Assembly: GCA_022747635.1 (NCBI GenBank)
Contig: JAKTNV010000003.1
Location: 27,171,830-27,235,829, forward strand
Reading direction: 5' to 3'
DNA length: 64,000 nucleotides
Source: Hetaerina americana
Lineage: Eukaryota; Arthropoda; Insecta; Odonata; Calopterygidae
Below the pieces are notes generated by a model. It was not told the origin of the DNA and searched no databases. It was given only the letters and a program-made list of their open reading frames with translations. Shown piece after piece: positions 48,201-60,200 of the stretch (position 1 is its first letter; each line of letters starts with the position of its first letter). Position numbers and translations under genes: made by a program.

Positions 48201-51200
48201 AGTTAGACTCCTTCCTTAATTTCCTAAACACTCTTCATCGGAATATCTCCTTCTCCATGGAAAAAGACGTCAACGGCACCATCAACTTCCTCGACTTGAC
48301 AATCACAATTAGGGATAATAGACACGAATTTGCAATTTATAGGAAACCCACATATACAGACCATATAATTTCTAATGATTCCGCACACCACTTTTCTCAC
48401 AAACACGCAGCCCTCCACTCCATGATCCACCGCCTCCTACACATCCCCCTTTCCCCCAAAAACTTCAAAATTGAACTCGTGAATATCACTAATATAGCTA
48501 CCAACAATGGTTTCAACCCCAAACTAGTTGACACATTACTACGGAAAAAACAAAAAGCAATGGCCATAAAAAGCATTTTCGTATCTCAGCCCGCAGTATC
48601 TAAAGATTTTAAGTGGTGCTCGATCCCGTTTCTGGGAGATCTTTCATATAGGATTTCCAACTGCCTACCCACCTCACTCAAAGCAGCCTTCTACCCACCC
48701 ATAACCCTCTCCAAACTTCTAGCCAATGGAAAAGACACCCAGGATAGCCTTCTCAAATCAGGCATTTATAAACTGAAATGCGAGGATTGCAACAGCGTTT
48801 ATGTCAGTCAGACCGGCAGGAATATCAAGTTACGAGTCAAGGAACACGCTAGGTGTCACAAAAATCAGAATAACAACTCTCTCTTCGCCAAGCATTTACT
48901 AGAATTCAACCACAGCAGTGACTTTGTCCCAGAGATATTACACACACTCCCAAAAGGATTAAAAATGGACGCTCTCGAGCAATTAGAGATTAGAAGGCAC
49001 TTGGTGAACCCCAACACGACACTTTGTAATGAGCAATTATTCCCATACCCCTCCCCACTCCTCTCCGAGAAATTAGCCTGGAAATGGTCAAAACAATCCA
49101 TCAACGCACCTGCGAGCCCCCACCCCCCTCAAATCCTTCCAACCCTCCCCGCCCCCACTCTGTCCTGAGGGTATATATGCTTGCTCTGTCTGTTTTGCAA
49201 ATTTGTACCTGATGATGCCGCAAGTCGGTGAAACGCGTCGTGCCGTATAATAAAATCTGTGGAAAAGTACGAGTCTTTCTTTCTATTTCAATAATGAAAA
49301 TCTTTAAGGTATCAGCCTAATATAAACTTCAGTTCTGAGTGAGTATAGCAAAATTAATTATTTAATAGTTAAAAAGGCTAAAATATCAATCAATATCAAT
49401 TTGGTCAACAATAGTAACAACTTAAGTGGATACAATGCACTTGCCTTGATACGAAGTAATGACATGGATTAAATGCTCCCTCTTACCTGTCATTTTCATT
49501 TTTTTATGAATTAGCTTCTCACAAAAATATTTCTTATTATGAAATTTAAGCCCATTTTACAATTTTCTGACTTCCTTTTTTTATGAATAAGTATGCATCT
49601 CTGGTGTGAAATTTGATAACCGTATGCCATACAACTAGATCAAGCATCAAAAGTAATAACAGAAATTCATGTTCACCAAGGTCTTAAACACTATAAACAC
49701 CAATAATGAAAACTGAATGTAATTAAACAGACCTTGTGATAATTATTTTGGTACATTTTCTCATAATTAGTTTAACTTTTTGCCAATTCCAATGAGTTTT
49801 CCCTGCATGATTTATGGTTTCAAATACCTCAGTAATATGTTACTGACTAAATTTATCATTACTCATATCATCTATATACTTCATGTAGGCTTTATGGATT
49901 TAAATTTACATGTTCATTCATTCACATGTAATCATTGGTACAATTAACCAAGGGTTAACCCGGCAGGGTGTATGAAGTAGCATACCTTAAGCCAGGTGTA
50001 ACACAGTTTTAGCTCTGTTTTTTTTCAAAGCATAACATCTATGACAAACATAAATCGGAAACAGTGGAGGTGTAATATTGTATCACATGCTTATATTGAT
50101 TTTTGAAAAATAATTTTGGATTTTTCTTCATTACGAGCTGGTAGTGAATTGAGACATTATTACAATGATAATTGTTAAGCATATTTGAATTGCAGCAAGC
50201 AGTGTAAAAGAATGGTTATCCTTCACTGATGGTTTATAATGGCTCCTTAAATGGTAGCAAAAGAATGAAATGGATATTATACATTATTGTCGATCTAACG
50301 ATACAAAATTAGAAAATAGTGAATGCTCACAAACAAATTTTTAAGAAAATATATGTGGCTAGAATATTAAACTTAATTAAAGACATGCATCTTCAGAATA
50401 TTAGTAAGAATACAATTTTAATGTAAAATTAGCATAAAAAGGAATAATCCAATAAAAATGGAGTCTTTAAATAAACTAGTAAAATGGGTAAAATGCTGTA
50501 ATGTACCAGTAAAGTACATATGCTAATAGCCAAGTCCATCAAAATTCATCACACTACCAACAGAATTTACTCTAGTTAATTTGACTGCATACATGGGCAT
50601 ATAAAAGTATTTGGAGTGGGTTCCATTGACTGCAATATGAAATTTGAATTAATCCTTTTCTAATGGCCATATTTCAAAGAAATTAATAGTTCAATTTTGA
50701 AGAAATTCTGATTAAAATAATGGAGTGCACAAAAAATATACGCTCTCTAGCTGGTGTTAGCATAGGGCATTGACCCACAACCCCAGAATGTCATAAAATT
50801 TTCAAATTCCAGAATTCACTTTCGTAATGAAAAATTCTTCAAGACAAGAAACAATTTTTTTATAGTTTTTCTTAAGCCTGGAAACTTTCTCTAGCACCTT
50901 AAACAGCACTCGTGTGAGATATGTTTTTGATTATTTAAATTCCCATTTTATAGCACCTTAAATATTTAATAACTGCTTAAAAAAGATTCAAAACTTTATA
51001 AAAACTATTGTACTAAGCATGAATAACTCTGCGATGCTGTATATTCCACCATATATGAAGTCTTGATAAACTCAGATTTATAATACATACGAGGTCTGTC
51101 CAAAAAGTATTGAGACTTTCGGGTAACTCGTGCCTAAAAAGTATCGTGAGTTTTTGCAAATTTTATTTATTTATTCATGAATATCTATTTTGTATCCTTC

Positions 51201-54200
51201 AAAGTACTCCCTATTAGATATTATATACTTGAGACAACATTTTTTCCAACCCTCGCAGCACTTCAAAAAATCATTTTTTGTGATCTTGTTCAGCTCCACC
51301 TTCGATGCAGTTTTTATCTCATCTGTCATAGCATAGCGTCATCCTTTCATGGGCCTCTTCAGTTTCGGGAACAAGAAAAAGTCACTGGGAGCCAGATCTG
51401 GGGAGTAAAATGGCTGGAGCATCATCATGGTACAAAAGCCAATTTTTGTTCTTCTACAAATTTGGGCGTTTCTGGCAGATTGCTTCGTGCAAACTTGCAG
51501 GTAAAATTCCTTATTTACCATTCTATCCCATGGCAAGAACTCATGATGCACCACGCCCCTGCAATCGAAGAAAACTGCAAACAAAACTTTCACATTCGAC
51601 CGAACATGGTGCACTTTTTTCAGTCTTGGTTCGTGCTGCAGCTTCCATTGGGATGATTAAGCATTAGTTTCCACGTCATAACAATAAACCCATGATTCGT
51701 CACCAGTTATGACCCTCTGGGACAAATTTGGGTTGTTGCGGACAGAGTCCATCACCTCATTAGCAATGTTAATGCGGTGCTGTTTTTGGTCAAAATTGAG
51801 CAATTTTGGTATGAATTTCAAGGCGACCTGTGACATGCCCAAATCATTGGTAAAAATCAAATGGCACGAGCCAATCACGAAATACGTTTAGGTCCTAAGC
51901 AACTTCTCTAATGGTGAATCAACAATTGGCCAATACCATTTTCTTCACTTCATCAATGTTTTCGTCTGATGTTGAAGTGCTACGGCATCTGGCACGCTCT
52001 TCGTCATTCACATCTTTTCGCCCTCTGAGAACAATTTGTGCCACCGATAAACGTTGCCTCGGTCCAAGGTAGCTTCTCCATATACCACAGTCATCATTCG
52101 GAATTCGTCCGCGCACATAATTCCATTTTTCACATAAAATTTTGATAAAGATTCTTTGATCCATTCCATTTTTTGGAACAGGCAAAAATCGAAGACAAGC
52201 CAAAACATGTCCAAGTAAAACAGCTGTCAACAATTAACTGAGCATTCAAAATGGCCGAAATTTTCAGCATAAGTGAGAGACATAAGTACCAATATGAGGC
52301 CACAAAAAAATCAAAAATACGTAACCCGTGGAAATGCAAAATTCACGATACCTTTTGAGCAGACCTCATACATGTTTAAGGACAGCATTACTTAAATCTT
52401 AGATGCCTATAGTTGTTAAATTTATGTACCACTCAAGAATACTGGCTCTCTCTTGGTATTAGCCATTGTGCTCACAGTTTCACCACATAGTGCCTTCAAA
52501 TTTATATTAATTAATGCGAGACCTAATGATGATAATGCAACAATGTCAAAGTGTAAAAATCATCTGCCTTGACTGGGATTCCAGTTAAATTCCCTATGAT
52601 TTTTACACTTAGAAATCCTTGCATTTTTATGCACATTAAGCATATGACTCCAATAAGAGCTACTGTCAGAGCATCTACCTTGGTTTCTTTGATTATAATG
52701 TTAATGACCCACCAGTTATGTTTGTAGTTATTTTGTAAGTTTACATAAAAGCAGACCATCAAGGTATCATAACTATTAAATAAAAGAAAACGTTCACGTA
52801 TTCTCAGCTAAATACTGTTCAGCCTTCGGGAATTCCAAAATAACTTTTTGAAAATAGATGAAGGCTTCTTCTTCCCACTACCACAATCATGCCATAAAAA
52901 AGCATAAAATTTTAATATAAATTAACCCTATTAAAATAAGTACATTAATTCACTGAAAGATATGAAACTACATACTGTCAGATGTACACTGCATCTTGGG
53001 TTAAAATAGGTTAAAATTGTGTTTAATAACGTAAAATGCCATTTCATTCTACCTAGAAAGGATAACTCAACATTATAATGCCCTAAATTTGGCCATCATC
53101 ATCATTAAAGCTCAGAATTTTGAGGTTCTTTGCATTATTGGTGAATTTGATAAATCTAACTGTCGGGCATTACTCAGTAGTAATTATAATGGTAACTTTT
53201 TATTCTACAAAAAATATGCATTACATACAACCTAGGTTTCACTGTAGAGCAACATGATAGTTTATTAAGTATGCCACGCAAAAAAGCTATGCTACCACCA
53301 AATTCACTCCGTGGAAGTAAGGCTATTGTAATCTTGAGTCATGTGCTCTCCTGTACATGTATGTGTGCCATAGAATTATGTTGGACAGCAAATTAACAAA
53401 CAATATGAGTGGCTAGACATGGGCAATCCCTTACCGCCAATCTTAGTAGAATTTTTCATGGACAACTTTGTAAAGATACCATACCAAATGATGTTTGAGT
53501 CATTCCAAATGAATTATTATTATTATCACTGCAAATCTACCAGTCAAGAAAGGTTTTAGATGGATACAATCTACCAAATGGTAGAGCGACAAAGCCTCTC
53601 CCAGAAAACCCAACCTGACCTCCAACACTAAATTAAGCTTCTCTTAAATTATGCATACTTCCTTCCTCCCTTCATTCCGTCTAACATGCCTATCCTATTC
53701 CAACCCCTTCCTTGTTTGCCTAATGTTGTCCCCTCTATCAAAATCTTACCAATCAAAATGCTATTCATCTATTTTTCTATCTCCTTTGGGTTTCTCCCAA
53801 CAATCCCCTCTCCTCCCCCACCATGTCTAGCACTTCCTCACTTGTTTTCCTTTCTGTCCACTTCACCTTCTCCACAACCCACATTTAAAAAGCCTCTAAT
53901 ATATGCCCATGATCCTGCTTCAATGACCATGTTTCTATGCCATATACAACCACGCTCCATATCAAAGTTTTGATGAGTCTTTTCTTAACATCCTTACTCA
54001 ATGTCCCAGTCATAAATGCTCTTCTCCTTATGTCCCTACTAATTTGACCATCTTGGTCCAAAACACTATAAGATATGTTAACTGTTCCACCTGCTCTCAA
54101 ATTTATGAACCCCTATTTTTATATTTAACTTAGCTTTTCTCTTTATCAAAAAATACATAACCTCTGTTTTGTTTATATTACATCTCACTCTATGCCTATT

Positions 54201-57200
54201 GCACTGGCTTACCTCTTGGTTTACTGACAAACTTAAGTTTTATCATGGGCAAACCTGATTTTAGGAACTTTCCACACCTGATACCACAATTAACCCTTCT
54301 TCAATGCCACATATATTGTTACTCCTTTTATTCTCTCTAAAACACTTCCGAGATAAATTCATTCACCTTGGAGTTTAAGAGGACTTCCGAGATAGGTAAA
54401 CTGTTCCACCTACTCCAGTTTATGAACTCCTATTTTAATATTTTACTTTTCTTTCCTCTTTCTCTAAAACCGCATAACCTTTGTTTTGTTGACATTGATT
54501 CTTATCATATAACTATCACAATAACTTTCCAATACACTCAGCAGTGCTTGCAACCCCTTGGCTGACTGGAAAACTTAAGCTTGATCATCTGCAAACCTAA
54601 CTGAATTCATGTATTCCCCCATCTATTTTCACTACTATCTCCAGTTCTTCCCACGCCTCTTTTTCCATTTCCTCCACATGTGTTGAAAAGCACAGTTGAT
54701 CATGGACACCCATGTCTTACCCTCTTCCTAATACTACCCGGCTTAACTTTCCATTTGCCACTCGTGCCTGATCAGTCTGGGAAGCATACATGTACATAAG
54801 TCATGTATTCCTCCAATATACTCCTCTTTTTTTTCAATACATTTATTAGTTCCAATGCATTCACTCTATCAAATGCTTTCTCCAAATCTACGAAACAGTT
54901 AAATATATTCTGATATTCTACACTCCTCTCCATTAGTGAACTCGTTACTGCAATGACATCACGCATGCCTCTTCACTTCCTAAACCCAAACTGAGCATCG
55001 CCCAAGTAATTATTTGCATTGCTCTTCATCCCCTTATTGATGATACAGAGACCCACTTTAGCTCTGAGCAAAATCAAAATTTTTCTTCTGTAGTTCTCAC
55101 AATTTTGCTGCATTTCCCTTTCGTGAAAAAATTACTAACACTGATTTGACCAATTTCTCTTTCATAAATGCTACGATTTAGCCCATAAAAACTCTCCCTT
55201 CACACTTTTCCTATACTTGGAAGTAGTTCTGCAGGAATGTTACCTACCCACATGGCTATATTAGATATACAATTCCCTAAATGCCCTTTCTACCTCACTG
55301 TCGAGTAAGCCTGGACCTAATCTATTCTCATCTATGTCATATTCTCTGCCTAGTCTAGCCTTCTTGACCTAATGTCTTTACCATAGTGTTCTATATAATT
55401 CTTCCATCTCTCAAGAATCTTATCTGGTTCAACTAAGTTTTTTCCTGGCTTATCTTTAATTGTTATCACACATTTCCTCTTCTTACCTCCTCTGAGATTC
55501 CTCATGAAATCAACCAAAAAAAAGTTTCAAATTCACTATTACTAACCAACACTAAGCTCCGAATTCTGACAGTACATGCAGTGGAAATTATTCCCTGCTA
55601 TTATTTTTCACCTCTTTTCCATGAATCATTTTTTATCTATCTAGCATAATGTCAAAAACTATTTAAAAAATGAGTGATATGCATTTTTATCACTTTTAAG
55701 GTGGATCAGCATTACGTTCAGGTCATTTTTCATTTTAAAGCTGTTGAAATTGACCTTTGACATGATAAGATTATATTTCATTAAATGTACATAATCTTAA
55801 AAAATAGTATTTCTGAAAACTGCCAAAAAAAGTAGTTTTTTATCTATTTAATTTATTGTATTTGCTTTATTATTTCCAACAAATTCTGAAAATTTCAAAA
55901 TGGGTTCATATAACAACTCAATTTTAAAATAAAGTATTTATAAAATGCAGAGCACTTTCATGGCATTCGAAAGCACACTGTAATGTCCATTTGCAAGAAA
56001 AGAACTTTGTGTTGCAACTATGCTGAATGTGGCTACCCAACCAAATGGAGCTTCATGGGGTATTGAAAATTCTCCTCACTGCATGCAAAATAAATTCTAA
56101 CTACCAATTACCAAGGGCATATGTAAGAGTTTTAAGACCCTCTAGATTTTAGCTTTACTATATGGCTTACCAAACCAATTATCAAAAACCATATTCACTG
56201 CAACTTTAAGACAGCTAGAACTCTTACACATGCCAATCGTAATCGATGGATTGAATTTCCTTCGCATTTAGTGATAATAATAGCCAGAGATAGCATAAAG
56301 AGCATTAATGAAGAATAAAGAGCAAAAATTTTATAACAATCATAGTAAGAGGGACAGGGGATAAAAAAGGAAATGGGCACGAAAAACTACTGCACTGATT
56401 CTTTCCTATGCAAAAGAAATATAGTAATAGGGGCTTATTTAAAAATACCTTAAAGCACTAACAGAACAATGTTCAAAACTTCACAGCTATTTCACTTCCA
56501 AGCATCTTCTGGTTCAATTTTACGTCTCTGCCTTTGTCAACAAGCACACTCCTTCACAGGGTATACATCACCCCACTCTAGTGAAAATATCACTCCAGTG
56601 CAATCAAAGATTGACAGGTGCGGTAAGGTATGTGAACTATGGGAATGAAGCCAAATCACCTTCATTTCCCTCATTTCCCACTCATTTGCAAGTAAATGGA
56701 GAATATACATCAGCTGCCATAAGACACCAATTCAACCCTGAAAATGCTGAGAATGACATGGTCAGGTGAGAAATTTACTCTTTCAAACAGGGATGAAGAA
56801 ATGCATTTTTTAGGCTTATCATCTTGGCAGATTAGTTCCAGTCCTTCCAAGATCCATTCCTTCATCTTTGTGGTGTTGGATGTATACAAAGCAACTACAG
56901 CATTGATTTTAGAGCTGACAATGGCTTAAGCCCATTGGTAAGACCATCAGAAATTACTGCAAAACTGGTATGCTGTACCTTTCCATTGATTTCACTCTTA
57001 GAGAAGATGGAAGAGTGGATGAATTATTACTTTGGGATTATTCCAATAAGACTCATGAGCAGTATCTTGTGAGATGAAGGAGCCTTCTCCTTCAATCATG
57101 GTCCTACAACTGGTTTTCCTGAGTCTGCCATATTGTGCACACCTGCCCAGTCTCTTCACTTCTTGGTGCAATTTACATCTTGGTTCCCTTTCCAACAGTC

Positions 57201-60200
57201 TCATGTAGTTCAGTTTAAGCTTGCCCCTACAGTTCTTCCTTTCAATCACACCCTTCAATAAGGATCTAATACATTCTTTTTGCCTGAGTATAAGACGAAT
57301 TCATGTGTTTCTTCTCTCCTTAACATTCTGAACAGACATGGCCTTCCTCAATAGTGCCTTTCCCTTTGTGATTCTATCCACGCCACATATGGTATTTTCA
57401 GCATCTTGTAGTGATATCATACATCAAAAGCCTCACTATTTTAACATTAAATAACAGGTATACAGGAAGTCAGCAAAATCAAAGATTACTTCAAGTACCT
57501 CATCCTCTTTCAGTTTCTCCTTCAGTCTTAAGAAATGACAACCACTTCTTACCAAAATAAAAGAATGCCGAAGAAGTTTCTGAAGAGATTCAAAAATATT
57601 TCACATAAATTTTGCTCTGAGTTTAGCCATGATCTCCAATCTGGTATTCGAATAAGTTATAACCTGCTGTTTGGATTTTTAATTCTCAAACAATTTACTT
57701 GATATCGATATTTTATCCTATCCATCAAAATATATATTCTCACATTTTGAGCAGCCACCAAAGGAGAATGCTTAAGGTAGATTCTCACCTATTTTTGTTT
57801 GAATGGCATTCTTGTAAGTTGTTGTTTGCTTTTCATCTTTACACGAGCACTAAATCGGGTTAGGTGGAAGAAGGGACTATGACCTCTCATTCCTGCCACA
57901 ATTAAGTCATGAAATAAATAATAGAGGTACGGGGCTAATGTACTGTAATGTGAACTGAAAAAGTATTTTAAAATGGGTTTTTATGAAATTCCATTGAGAT
58001 TTGATTTGGAAACTTGAAGAATTTGATGAAAAATGTCATTAAAATAAACTACATTTATTAAATTAAAAAATTTAGTTATGATATTATTAAGTTTTCAAAT
58101 GACCTTGAAAATTAATGGCATGTAATCCTATCATGTTGATTATCGTATTGAAGTCAATTTCCAGATATCTCTATCTCCACAAGCTCACTAACTTCACAAG
58201 GGTCCAAATTAAAATCAATTAAAAGTTATTTTGCATTTGATTTCTGGACAATTTGACAACTGAAGCACAAAACTAATCCACGATAAAATGTGAACAAACT
58301 TCCCTGGATAGATTATCAGAATTCTGAGTTCAGTTAACATTGGTCAATATTAAGTTGTTAACTTAGTTTATTTGATGTAGAATGACTAATTATGTACATG
58401 GAATGGGGTGGTAAGACAATTGGCATGCATTTAGAAAACATTATAAATATTTGCAAGGCTATTGAATTCATCAAAGAGATAGGGCACTAAATTATATGTA
58501 ATAGATCACTTATATAATCAAAAAAATACACATGTGAACGAAAAATTGGTGTTCAGTATTTCTAGGAAAGATAAAAAGAGAAATAGATAAAACTATTCAT
58601 ACTTCCTCACACAAAAAATTAGCAGGCTTTCAATCATTAATCTCAAATATTCCATTGCCAAAATAAGAATGATGAAAAGGAGTTAGACATGACCCAATGG
58701 ACTGCATAAAGTAATGGACACCCTGATAATTTTACTGATTAATTACATGGGAATAGTGTTTCAAAATTAGCTGCTAGATCAATATGTCACCATATAAAAG
58801 GATGATTTTTAGTGGCATAAAATTACTTTTCTCAGAAATATTTCTGTAACATTGGAGATATATATACTGTAGTACAGGATGGCTCATTACAAAAACTTGT
58901 AAAGCTTTTTTAGTCACAGAAAGTAAATAAACTACATAAGAGCATTGTACATAAATTAAAGTAAAATAACTGAGCAGTGCCTCTGGCTCGGTGAACAGGG
59001 AGAAAATTTTCTAGAGTGGATTTAGGAACATGAAGTTTATTCCCTGAGAATACTGCATCAATTTTTTCCAAGCATCTCTTGAGGAGTCAAAAATAAGCTC
59101 TTACATCCATTCCATACCACTCAACTATCAAGAATGGAATCTTAAGCTAGACTCATTTTATCAGGAGGAATTCATTAGAAATGTTACAGATAACACTCTG
59201 GTTGTCAAGTGTGTACCACTTCCACTCCTTTCTCTTCAGTTCAGATCATCATACCTCAACCTAAGTGATACTCCTTTCTCTTCCCACCTCTTTGAACGTC
59301 AAATCACTTGCAAACAACAGAATTCATAGGTCCATCACTCCCATTATCCATCAGTCACCCTTCCTCCTATTCTCACCTCCCTTTCCTCACAGTCTTGCAA
59401 CCATCCCGCTCCTCCCAAACACAACATAAGGCTACAACTATACTCATATTGTATCAGAAAATGTTGCACCACAAAGAAACTCAGGTCAAATAAAATAAAA
59501 ATTTCTTTCAAAATACCAAATAATTTATCATTATGAATTTTTAAATAGAAATATCATATTCCAATCTTAGCAACGTGATTGCTTTTCATGAACTTTTACC
59601 ATCTCCTTCCAATAAATCTCACTCTAGTTTCACCCTTTAGTGAGTAGTAATTGAGGGAGATAGTAAAGCTAGAATTTTCAAAAATAGTTTCCAAAATTGA
59701 TAACAGTCCATAACCATAACCATAGCAATTAACTCGAAGGTCAGTTTGATGGGCAAGTGTAGAGCTCATCCAATAATAATCCCAATGGAATGTGAAATTC
59801 ACGCATTAGGGTATGGAGACCAGTTCCTATCCCTGTGCCACCCATGATATTCCACGAAATTCTGGCACCTTAAAAATCACACAGCTTGGGTCAAGCTGAG
59901 GGTGGCCAGGAATTGAACCCCTCTTGGCAATATTCCAATGCTCTATCCCAGGACTGCTCTATACCATGACCCCTCATTTCTCACACATGAGAAAAATATT
60001 CATCATTTGCAAAGGAAACAACCCAATCTAAACAACATAAAGAATATTATATTAGAAAAATATGGAAAAAATTACCAGGTAATCTGTGCTTTGCTGCATT
60101 TGTAACCTCTAGAAAAAATGAGGCACATGTACGTAGTATGCTCTGGTGTTTTCCCCATATGTCAGCTTCATGAAGTTTTTTTAGGTCTTCCACCAGGTAA

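Larger units (their letters stand above)
47181..49296 (+). mobile_element. Penelope-like element (PLE-A) with 811-bp inverted arms
   Basis: The exact 12-bp duplication AAAATCTTTAAG lies at 47169-47180 and 49297-49308. The layout is: a 49-bp left-only leader (47181-47229, containing TTTCAGGCTTCACTTCGTGG), a left arm 47230-48040, a 445-bp spacer 48041-48485, and a right arm 48486-49296. Both arms are exactly 811 bp and agree wherever compared. The right arm plus spacer encode the C-terminal half of a PLE reverse transcriptase and the GIY-YIG endonuclease. The left arm is an inverted copy of the 3' 811 bp. It sits in the 15.6-kb intron of the CUE-domain gene. The arm identity points to a recent insertion. 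Confidence 0.9.

Noticed and set aside
54340..54400. Repeated ACTTCCGAGATA
   Set aside because: Looks like a small local duplication inside a dead LINE, not a target duplication of an insertion.
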